A stretch of DNA of 64,000 bases from Alphaproteobacteria bacterium (GTDB lineage Bacteria > Pseudomonadota > Alphaproteobacteria > Rhizobiales > CAJQND01). Shown here piece by piece: positions 19,056 through 26,610 of the stretch. Below the pieces are notes generated by a model that made no database searches, was not told where the DNA came from, and saw only the letters and a list, made by a program, of their open reading frames with translations. The stretch lies in NCBI GenBank assembly GCA_024227565.1, contig JAAEUE010000230.1, positions 1 through 64,000 on the forward strand, written 5' to 3'. Positions within the stretch are counted from its first letter, which is position 1. Each line of letters starts with the position of its first letter. The position numbers were made by a program, and so were the translations under genes.

Positions 19056-20957
19056 ATGAGCCAATATCAGGCGGTATACGAGGCTTGGAAGGCCGATCCG
19101 GAGAACTTCTGGAAAGAAGCGGCCAAAGAGATCGATTGGATCAAGCCAGCCGACAAAATCTTCGATGTGGTTGATGGGCTGGACCGCTGGTTCGTGGGGG
19201 GCCAATGCAACACCTGTTACAATTGCGTTGACCGCCATGTGGAAGGCGGTAGAGCTGATCAGCCCGCTGTCATCTATGACAGCCCGATTACGGGAAAGAA
19301 GGCCAGCCTCACCTATAAAGAGCTGTTGGACGAAGTTGCCACGTTTGCCGCGGTGCTCGCAGACCAGGGCGTGGGAAAAGGCGATCGGGTTATCTGTTAT
19401 ATGCCAATGATCGTCGAAGCGACGATCTCCATGCTCGCCTGCGCCCGCATAGGCGCGGTCCATTCTGTGGTGTTCGGCGGCTTTGCCCCTAAAGAGCTGG
19501 CCACAAGAATTGATGATGCCAAACCGAATCTCATCGTCACGGCATCCTGCGGCATCGAACCTGGCCGGATCGTTGAGTACAAGCCCTTGCTCGATGAAGC
19601 TATTGAGTTGTCTGCCCATAAGCCCGGTGGCTGCATTTTATTGCAGCGCGAGCAAGCAACCGCGTCCATGATCGAAGGCCGCGACCAGGATTGGTCGGAG
19701 CTGGTGAGCGCCGCAAAGGCGGCCGGCAAATGGGCCGAATGCGTGCCTGTGGCCGCCACAGACCCTCTCTACATTCTCTACACCTCTGGAACCACTGGCG
19801 TACCAAAGGGTGTGGTGCGCGACAATGGCGGCCACATGGTGGCGTTGAAGTGGACCATGTGGAACATGTATGGGATCGAACCCGGGGACGTGTGGTGGAC
19901 CGCATCTGATGTGGGTTGGGTCGTTGGGCACTCCTACATTGTCTATGCCCCTTTGCTGCATGGCTGCACGACGATTGTGTTTGAAGGCAAGCCGGTGGGA
20001 ACCCCCGATGCAGGCACGTTCTGGCGGGTGATCTCAGAACATGGCGTGGCGGCGCTGTTCACGGCGCCAACTGCGTTCAGGGCCATTAAGAAAGAAGACC
20101 CGCAAGGCCAGTTGATCGGCAACTATGACATGTCGTGCTTCAAAACCCTGTTTCTGGCCGGCGAAAGAGCTGATCCTGACACGCTGCAGTGGGCCGAGGA
20201 GAAGCTTAAGGTGCCGGTGATTGACCATTGGTGGCAAACCGAAACAGGTTGGACCATAGCCGGCAACCCCCTGGGATTGGGGCTTTTGCCGGTGAAACAC
20301 GGCTCCTCAACGGTGCCGATGCCCGGTTATCTCATGCGCATTCTGGATGATGAGGGCAACGAGGCTAAGCGCGGCGACATTGGCGCCATTTGCGTCAAAC
20401 TCCCCTTGCCGCCCGGCTGCCTGCCCACGCTCTGGCAGGACGACGAGCGCTTTCAGGAAAGCTATATGTCCGCCTTCCCCGGGCACTACGAAACCTCTGA
20501 TGCCGGCTACATGGATGAAGATGGCTACATCTACATCATGGCCCGCACCGACGACATCATCAACGTCGCCGGTCACCGGCTTTCAACCGGCGGAATGGAA
20601 GAGGTTCTGGCCTCTCATCCCGATGTTGCGGAATGCGCGGTTTTGGGCATTGCCGACAATCTCAAAGGTCAAATCCCAGCTGGTTTCATTGTGCTCAATT
20701 CCGGTGTGGACCGGTCCCCGGGCGACATTGAGAAGGAATGCGTGAGCCTGGTGAGGGCGAAAATCGGCCCGGTTGCCGCCTTCAAAACGGCTGTTACCGT
20801 GATCCGTCTTCCGAAAACGCGGTCTGGCAAGATTTTGCGTGGAACAATGCGCAAGATAGCAGACGGCGAGGCCTGGAGCATGCCGGCCACGATTGATGAC
20901 CCGGCCATACTCGATGAAATCACCGATGCCATGAAGGATCGGGGCATCGCGAACTGA
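19056..20957 (+). CDS. prpE: Propionate--CoA ligase
   Basis: 633 residues, PrpE-type acyl-CoA synthetase (ANL family) making propionyl-CoA, and possibly acetyl-CoA. Features: DRWFVGGQCNTCYNCVDRHV (typical of PrpE), ILYTSGTTGVPKGVVRDNGGH (adenylation P-loop region, two adjacent blocks), WWTASDVGWVVGHSYI, WWQTETGWTI, MARTDDIINVAGHRLSTGGMEE (hinge) and PKTRSGKILRGTMRK with the acetylatable catalytic Lys. GGGAGG ribosome site 9 bases before ATG. Followed by a cupin gene after 32 bases. Confidence 0.93.
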   Translation: MSQYQAVYEAWKADPENFWKEAAKEIDWIKPADKIFDVVDGLDRWFVGGQCNTCYNCVDRHVEGGRADQPAVIYDSPITGKKASLTYKELLDEVATFAAVLADQGVGKGDRVICYMPMIVEATISMLACARIGAVHSVVFGGFAPKELATRIDDAKPNLIVTASCGIEPGRIVEYKPLLDEAIELSAHKPGGCILLQREQATASMIEGRDQDWSELVSAAKAAGKWAECVPVAATDPLYILYTSGTTGVPKGVVRDNGGHMVALKWTMWNMYGIEPGDVWWTASDVGWVVGHSYIVYAPLLHGCTTIVFEGKPVGTPDAGTFWRVISEHGVAALFTAPTAFRAIKKEDPQGQLIGNYDMSCFKTLFLAGERADPDTLQWAEEKLKVPVIDHWWQTETGWTIAGNPLGLGLLPVKHGSSTVPMPGYLMRILDDEGNEAKRGDIGAICVKLPLPPGCLPTLWQDDERFQESYMSAFPGHYETSDAGYMDEDGYIYIMARTDDIINVAGHRLSTGGMEEVLASHPDVAECAVLGIADNLKGQIPAGFIVLNSGVDRSPGDIEKECVSLVRAKIGPVAAFKTAVTVIRLPKTRSGKILRGTMRKIADGEAWSMPATIDDPAILDEITDAMKDRGIAN

Positions 20958-20989
20958 CGTCGCCCCATCCACCCAGCACAAGGCCATTC

Positions 20990-21469
20990 ATGTCCGCCAA
21001 AAAACCTGCCGCAGTTCACGTCGACAGCCTTCAAGTGACCAAAGGCTCTGGCTATCCGGCCCCGTTTGACGAACCTTGCAAAGAACGGGCACGGCGGGTT
21101 TTGGGTGACCTGTTCGACCTCACGGACTTCGGCGTCAACATTGTGCAGTTGGCGCCGGGGGCCTGGTCGTCCCAGCGCCACTGGCATTCCCATGAAGATG
21201 AGTTCGTCTACATCCTGTCAGGCACTCCGACTTTGATCACCGATGAAGGCGAACAGGAGCTGTCGGCCGGCATGTGCGCAGGCTTCAAGGCCGGGAACGG
21301 GAACGGCCATCAGCTTGTGAACAAATCGCAGGGGCCTGCCACATACATAGAAATGGGCAGCCGCAAGGCCGACGACGATGGCCACTATCCGGACATTGAT
21401 CTGGAGATACTGAAGCGCGCAAAAGGCGGGGTTTTCACCCAGAAAAACGGTACGCCCTATCCAGAATGA
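20990..21469 (+). CDS. Cupin-domain protein
   Basis: 159 residues. A single double-stranded beta-helix with the two cupin motifs: HWHSHEDEFVYILSG (metal-binding His-His-Glu) and NGHQLVNKSQGPATYIEMGSR (distal His). The N-terminal KGSGYPAPFDEPCKERARR and the RVLGDLFDLTDFGVNIVQLAPGAWSS region match a widespread family of small cupins of unknown function. It follows prpE in the same direction and may be cotranscribed. The next gene is convergent, 13 bases away. Confidence 0.85.
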   Translation: MSAKKPAAVHVDSLQVTKGSGYPAPFDEPCKERARRVLGDLFDLTDFGVNIVQLAPGAWSSQRHWHSHEDEFVYILSGTPTLITDEGEQELSAGMCAGFKAGNGNGHQLVNKSQGPATYIEMGSRKADDDGHYPDIDLEILKRAKGGVFTQKNGTPYPE

Positions 21470-21482
21470 GCCTTGAGCGTGC

Positions 21483-22868
21483 TCATTTGATCAACGTGAT
21501 GTTGGCGTTCTTGTTTAGAACCCCGTTCGGCACTGGCACATCGGTTGAAGCGTAATCGGTGTTCAGAACCAGATCTGGCCCGTCTGACAGCTGGAACTTG
21601 TTGGCGATTATCACCGTGTATGCCGAATGGTCGGCAATGGGTTCGGTGGCATCAACGTAGAACTCAGCTTTGGGAAGATAAATCGTTCCCAGAAGAATGC
21701 GCGCGTCGTTGCTGAGAACTCTGAACTGGCTTTTTTTATCGGCAGTGGCTGCGTCCTGAAAGAACAGCAAGCCGGCCATTTCGCCATCTCGCGGCGCGGA
21801 AAGTTCAACCGTCGTATCCCGCCCAATTGTGAGCTCGGCGCCTGATCCGGTGAAATAGAAACCCGTGTACTCGCCCTCGATGGTGGAGCTGCCTTCGATC
21901 TCCAGGGGACCATCACTCATAATGTAGATGCCGCTTTCAAACGTTACATTGGACGTGCCCTTAATGGTGAGACCGCCACAATAGACGCCTGGATCAAGGG
22001 TTCTGGTCTGGTTGTTGAGAACCAGATCGGTCTCGTCGCAGCTGCCAAAGGCCGGGCCTGGACGGCTCGCGAGCGGATCGGGGACAGCAGGGCAATCGGT
22101 GATTGGATCGGGATCGAAACTTCCCTTTTGTCCATCATTGCCACCAACCGAGCAGATCAATTCAGCCTCAATCGAAGAGCTATGGAACGACTTGATCGCG
22201 TGCTTGTGGGATGAATTGGAGTAGACGGCACACCCTTTGGCCGTCATTTTCGCGTTGTTTTTCAGCTTTATGGCCCCGTTGGCTGAGGGGTCGAGACCCA
22301 GCACACAAAGCTTTGTACCTCCCATGGCTTGCGCCACTGCGCTGGTGGAGAGCTTGATGGACGGAGGTTGCAGAAACCCCCCAAAAACGTTGGCCTGCGT
22401 GGCCGTAATCTTCACCGCCACGGTGCCTTCCTGGGTGTTGGCCGTCGCGGCAACAACAGGCTTGGTTATGCCACCGCGGCTCAAATTTCCAAAATTAGCG
22501 GCAACGCTTTGCTCAGCAACGCTCTGCAGGTGGGCCGTATCTGCGTTCGCCAGCGCCAGTTCGCGGGCACTCGCAATGGCTGCTGCATCGGCCATTTCCT
22601 GCAAGCTCGTTTTGGCAGAGGTCGCGCGGCCATAGTCGAGCGCAGCCCCCACCGCCAGAAGCAGAACGGGAGCAACAATGGCTGCGACGATCACGCCGCT
22701 ACCAGAGCAATCAGCAGCCAATTGGGCGCAGCGCTTCAAGGCAGAAACGAATGTGCAAGACACTCTCTGCTTGGCAGGACTCCAGCCTTTTGCGCAATCT
22801 CTTGATTGCTTTGGGTGATTCAGTCTATTCACGCTACAAACTCTGCAAACACCCCCCGGCATTGGCAT
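21483..22868 (-). CDS. TadG-like Flp-pilus-type envelope protein
   Basis: About 461 residues. The family signature is the N-terminal SGSGVIVAAIVAPVLLLAVGAALDYGRATSAKTSLQEMADAAAIASA region (described here in parts): one membrane helix followed by the DYGR/QEMADAAA segment of putative Flp-pilus-assembly TadG/TadE proteins. The long C-terminal half is Gly/Asn/Thr-rich beta-helix-like (LTIKGTSNVTFESGIYIMSDG, LEIEGSSTIEG), with four Cys. Start uncertain: ATG 22868 or 22862, TTG 22883 or a later GTG (22763). No other tad genes are in the window, so a pilus role is not shown. Divergent from the cyclase gene. Confidence 0.8.
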   Translation of the reverse strand: MPMPGGVCRVCSVNRLNHPKQSRDCAKGWSPAKQRVSCTFVSALKRCAQLAADCSGSGVIVAAIVAPVLLLAVGAALDYGRATSAKTSLQEMADAAAIASARELALANADTAHLQSVAEQSVAANFGNLSRGGITKPVVAATANTQEGTVAVKITATQANVFGGFLQPPSIKLSTSAVAQAMGGTKLCVLGLDPSANGAIKLKNNAKMTAKGCAVYSNSSHKHAIKSFHSSSIEAELICSVGGNDGQKGSFDPDPITDCPAVPDPLASRPGPAFGSCDETDLVLNNQTRTLDPGVYCGGLTIKGTSNVTFESGIYIMSDGPLEIEGSSTIEGEYTGFYFTGSGAELTIGRDTTVELSAPRDGEMAGLLFFQDAATADKKSQFRVLSNDARILLGTIYLPKAEFYVDATEPIADHSAYTVIIANKFQLSDGPDLVLNTDYASTDVPVPNGVLNKNANITLIK

Positions 22869-23006
22869 CGCCACCGCAAACAATCTATTCTGCGGCTAGC
22901 ATCCGAATAGTTTTCCGCCTAAATCGCTGACATCCCGATAATATTTGGCGACCAATCCTGTTAAGTGGCTGTATTTTTCGTTTCACGGTAAACAAACCGC
23001 TGCATC

Positions 23007-24794
23007 ATGCGCATAAAAACTCGCATCCCAATGTCGACCCTGCTCACCGGTTCTGTGGGCATTTTGGTGTTTGTGACGGTCAGTTTGGTGCTGTTCTTCT
23101 CAGCCTTCGCCAATGTTCGCAACACAGTCGATCTTCTACAAGCTGTTGCAGAACAGGCGATGGATTCCCTCGCAGACGACATTCGTGCCCACCTCAATCC
23201 GGCAGAAGCCCTTGTTGAGCAGCTTCGGGCACGTGTCGAACAGGGGCGCATTGGCGTTTCCGACAACGAGGCCATTGCCAGGTTTGCCAGCGGTGCGATG
23301 GCTGCTGCGCCTCAAATTGGTGGTTTGTTGGTATGGGACAAAGAGTTCAAGGAAATCGAGGTCTTGCGCAGCGGCAACCGCGGTATCAACCTGAAGGTCG
23401 GCTCAGTAGATGATCCCAAACGCGCAGCTGCCATTGCAAAGGAGTTGATTGCAACAGGCAAACCGCAGTGGGGAGCACCGATCCATGAAGGCGGCATCAC
23501 TTATGTGAACATTCTGGCGCCCCTGGCCCGCAAAGGCGAGTTTACAGGCATGGCGGCAACCGGGGTGACCATTTCTGAGCTGTCCGCGTTTTTGGCGAGC
23601 GGATCGAAGCGCTACAAGGTGACGGCGTTCATTCTGTATGACGGAAAGTTCGTTCTGGCCCATCCCAAACTAAAGCAGAAGGTCTCGGAGACCAAAGCAG
23701 AGCCTGTTCATGCCGGCCTTGTCCCCCTTGCAGATTTTCCTGATCCAGTACTCTCTCAATTCCACAACGCGGAAGCGCGCGTGCAGTCGAAGGACGCGAA
23801 CTTCTCGATCAAATCGGCCAGCGTAGGAGATGCAGATTACGTCGTTCTTTCCCGCCAAATGACCGGCTTCAGCGATAAGCCCTGGACCATTGGAGTTTAC
23901 GCACGCGAAGGCCGGTTCGATGAGCAGTTTGAACGGCTCGGGCTCTCAATTGCGATTGGCCTGGCCCTTCTGGCGGTGTCAATTCTTCTAACCTGGCTGC
24001 TGGCGCGCCGGCTTTCAGCACCGGTAAAGCAGATATCTCAGGCAGCTGAGCTCGTCAGTGCCCTGGACCTCTCAAAAATCCCGCGGCTCAAGTCTTCGCG
24101 CGTGGCAGAATTGGATAGTCAAGCCGAAGCCTTCAACCGCATGACATCGGCATTGCGCCTGTTTGAAACCTACGTGCCCAAGCGGCTCGTGACGCGCATG
24201 CTTCAGGACGCAAACCCCAAGGCTGCAAAACCACATGAAGAAATTCTAACCGTGATGTTTGTGGATGTCATTGGGTTCACCGCCAAGTCGGAAAACATGT
24301 CCCCGGGGGAAGTCGCCCGGATGCTCAATGCCTATTTCACGGTGGTCAACCGCTGCATAGACGCAGAAGGCGGCACGGTGGACAAATATATCGGCGATGC
24401 GGTGATGGCATTCTGGGGCGCACCGGAGGCGCAAGACGACCATGCCGCCAGGGCATGCCGCGCGGCGCTGGCAATTGCCGAGGCGGCCGAAAATGATGCC
24501 GAATTCCCAGACATCCGCCTGAAAGTCGCCCTCCACACCGGCCCCTTGCTTGTGGGAGACATCGGGGCGCCCGGGAGGATCAATTTCACCGTCATCGGAG
24601 ACACGGTGAACACCTGTTCCAGGATTGAATCGCTTGGATCACAAATCGACGATGGCAGCCGGGTTGTTGCCATGGCAAGCCGTGAGACGGTGGAGGCGGC
24701 CGGAGACGGCTTTGAGACCCGAAAACTGGGAGCTTTCAGCGTGAAAGGCCGGGCCAAAAAGGTTGAAGTGCTTCTGTTGGCAGGCCAGAAGTAA
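23007..24794 (+). CDS. Cache-HAMP class III adenylate/guanylate cyclase
   Basis: 595 residues. Helix 1 (about 11-33), a periplasmic Cache-like sensor region (about 35-305), helix 2 (about 309-332), HAMP (about 333-385), and a C-terminal class III nucleotidyl cyclase domain (about 410-590). Catalytic residues are visible: VMFVDVIGFT and YIGDAVMAFWGAP (two metal Asp), and INFTVIGDTVNTCSRIE (transition-state Asn/Arg). The order matches receptor-type cyclases that convert an extracytoplasmic small-molecule signal into cAMP (or cGMP). It is immediately upstream of the molybdoenzyme operon (110 bases), but a regulatory link is only inferred. Confidence 0.9.
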   Translation: MRIKTRIPMSTLLTGSVGILVFVTVSLVLFFSAFANVRNTVDLLQAVAEQAMDSLADDIRAHLNPAEALVEQLRARVEQGRIGVSDNEAIARFASGAMAAAPQIGGLLVWDKEFKEIEVLRSGNRGINLKVGSVDDPKRAAAIAKELIATGKPQWGAPIHEGGITYVNILAPLARKGEFTGMAATGVTISELSAFLASGSKRYKVTAFILYDGKFVLAHPKLKQKVSETKAEPVHAGLVPLADFPDPVLSQFHNAEARVQSKDANFSIKSASVGDADYVVLSRQMTGFSDKPWTIGVYAREGRFDEQFERLGLSIAIGLALLAVSILLTWLLARRLSAPVKQISQAAELVSALDLSKIPRLKSSRVAELDSQAEAFNRMTSALRLFETYVPKRLVTRMLQDANPKAAKPHEEILTVMFVDVIGFTAKSENMSPGEVARMLNAYFTVVNRCIDAEGGTVDKYIGDAVMAFWGAPEAQDDHAARACRAALAIAEAAENDAEFPDIRLKVALHTGPLLVGDIGAPGRINFTVIGDTVNTCSRIESLGSQIDDGSRVVAMASRETVEAAGDGFETRKLGAFSVKGRAKKVEVLLLAGQK

Positions 24795-24904
24795 CCCAGC
24801 GAGAACAAACAATAATGTGATGCTTCATAGTGACCGCTTGCGGCTGTTGGCGCAAAGCGCCAAACAGTGAGCGCCCGTTCAATCAAGTGCAGCCAGGGAG
24901 CGGT

Positions 24905-25537
24905 ATGCGCGTCCAAAAAGTAAATACAATCGCCGAATATACTGATCCCGCCGCGCCGGGTTGGGGCAGTGTTGAGGTGACAGAAATTGAGACGATCCCC
25001 GCTCCGTTAGGCCTGCAGCCAACCGAGTATATCCAAGTTTCATGGGAAGAACGCCCTTACGGGGCTCTCGAGCAGGCTTCGTTGCGCGCCGTACATGACG
25101 GCACAAGCATCGCAATTCAGATGATCTGGGAGGACCCTCAGCCCTCCACAGGGGCAGGCGAGGGCTTCCCCGATGGTGCCGCCATTGCGTTTCCGGTGCA
25201 CGGCGAGCCTGAGCTGATGCAAATGGGGTCGCCTGAAGCGCCCATGCAGTTCGTTCAGTGGCAAGCTTCCAAAAAGCAGGCGCGCTCGGTGCTCGCAAAA
25301 GGTATTGGCTCAACCCTTCCCGGCGCAGCGGTTGGCGAAACCGCCACTGGATCGTGGTCCGGCGGCCGGTGGACGGTGGTGTTCACCCGAAGCCTTGCGG
25401 GCGAAGGTGAAAGCGCGAACCTTGTGCCGGGCAGCAATACTCAGATAGGTATTGCGGTGTGGAACGGCAGCAATGAAGAACGAGCCGGTATCAAGGCGGT
25501 ATCAGCAGACTGGACCGCGCTTGCGCTTGACCGCTAA
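24905..25537 (+). CDS. Ethylbenzene-dehydrogenase-related haem b (gamma) subunit
   Basis: 210 residues. The sequence has the EB_dh pattern of the gamma subunit of type II DMSO-reductase-family enzymes (EbdC, DdhC, SerC): APGWGSVEVTEIETIP at the N-terminus, VSWEERPYGALEQASLRAVHDG, IAIQMIWEDPQ, FPDGAAIAFPVHGEPELMQMGSP, a MQFVQWQASKK segment and GRWTVVFTRSL near the end. Known gamma subunits bind haem b through Met and Lys, and candidates are present in the MQFVQWQ-SKK region. AGGGAG ribosome site before ATG. Unlike characterised gamma subunits there is no recognisable signal peptide. First gene of a four-gene operon with the FeS, Mo and chaperone genes. Confidence 0.82.
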   Translation: MRVQKVNTIAEYTDPAAPGWGSVEVTEIETIPAPLGLQPTEYIQVSWEERPYGALEQASLRAVHDGTSIAIQMIWEDPQPSTGAGEGFPDGAAIAFPVHGEPELMQMGSPEAPMQFVQWQASKKQARSVLAKGIGSTLPGAAVGETATGSWSGGRWTVVFTRSLAGEGESANLVPGSNTQIGIAVWNGSNEERAGIKAVSADWTALALDR

Positions 25538-25564
25538 CAGCTCCCAAAAGGACCAGCAGATAGA

Positions 25565-26608
25565 ATGACAGACAAACGCCAAGTGGCCATGGTCATTGAT
25601 CTCAATAAGTGCATTGGGTGCCAGACCTGCACAATTGCCTGCAAAACCCAGTGGACCAACCGGGAAGGCATGGAAGGCATGTGGTGGAACACCGTGAGCA
25701 CCTCGCCTGGTGAAGGCACGCCCAAAGGCTGGGAAAAGATGGGCGGCGGCTTCCGCAAAGGCAAAGCCCAGCCCGGCAAACTGCCCAAACAGGGCGAATT
25801 TGGCACCGCCTGGAATTTCAACGTGGAAGAAGCGCTGTTTCAAGGCGACAAGCACGACACCCTTGGGCCCATCGGCGGCGACCCAAATTGGGGCACCAAC
25901 TGGGACGAGGACATTGGCGGCGGCGAATATCCCAACTCGTTCCAATTCTACATTCCGCGCATTTGCAACCATTGCACCAAGCCGGCCTGCATGGAGGCGT
26001 GTCCGCGCGGTGCCATCTTCAAGCGCGAAGAGGATGGCATTGTCGTCATCAATGAGGACCATTGCCGCGGCTTCCGGTTTTGCCAGGAAGCCTGCCCGTA
26101 CAAGGAGATCTATTACAACACGGTCACCGGCACCTCCCAGAAGTGCATCATGTGCGCGCCGCGTCTGGAAGAAGGCGTGCCGACCGCATGCTCGCGTCAG
26201 TGCCCCGGCAGAGTTCGGTTCCTGGGGTTCTTGGACGATGAGGACGGGCCGATCCACAAACTGGTCTACAAATACAAAGTGGCGATGGCTCTGCATCCTG
26301 AGTATGAGACCGAACCCAATGTGTTCTACATTCCGCCGCTTGCCCCACCATCGTTTGATGAGGAAGGCAATCCCATCGATGAGGACCGGATTCCGATGGA
26401 CTATCTGGACTCTCTGTTCGGCCCCGCGGTTGGGCCCGCCATTGATTTGCTGAAGGCGGAAAAGGCCAAGAAAAAGGCAGGCGGCGAGTCCGACCTGATG
26501 GACACGCTGATCGCCCGCAATTGGCTTGATCTGTTCGGCCCGTTCACGACCAATCCCAAGGATGTGGCCAAAACCCTCGAAGAACGCGTTCAGAACCGCC
26601 AGGGATAA
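25565..26608 (+). CDS. Iron-sulphur (beta) subunit of a type II DMSO reductase family enzyme
   Basis: 347 residues of the NarH/DdhB/EbdB/SerB class, which carries four Fe-S clusters that pass electrons between the Mo subunit and haem b. Cys groups are visible: CIGCQTCTIACKTQW (residues about 18-32), CNHCTKPACMEACP, CRGFRFCQEACPYKEIYYN, and KCIMCAPRLEEGVPTACSRQCPGRVRFLG (read as adjoining parts). The insert GGGEYPNSFQFYIPR before the second group is typical for this branch. It begins 27 bases after the gamma gene and ends 2 bases before the alpha gene, so tight cotranslation is likely. Probably exported with the Tat substrate alpha subunit. Confidence 0.93.
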   Translation: MTDKRQVAMVIDLNKCIGCQTCTIACKTQWTNREGMEGMWWNTVSTSPGEGTPKGWEKMGGGFRKGKAQPGKLPKQGEFGTAWNFNVEEALFQGDKHDTLGPIGGDPNWGTNWDEDIGGGEYPNSFQFYIPRICNHCTKPACMEACPRGAIFKREEDGIVVINEDHCRGFRFCQEACPYKEIYYNTVTGTSQKCIMCAPRLEEGVPTACSRQCPGRVRFLGFLDDEDGPIHKLVYKYKVAMALHPEYETEPNVFYIPPLAPPSFDEEGNPIDEDRIPMDYLDSLFGPAVGPAIDLLKAEKAKKKAGGESDLMDTLIARNWLDLFGPFTTNPKDVAKTLEERVQNRQG

Positions 26609-26610
26609 CC

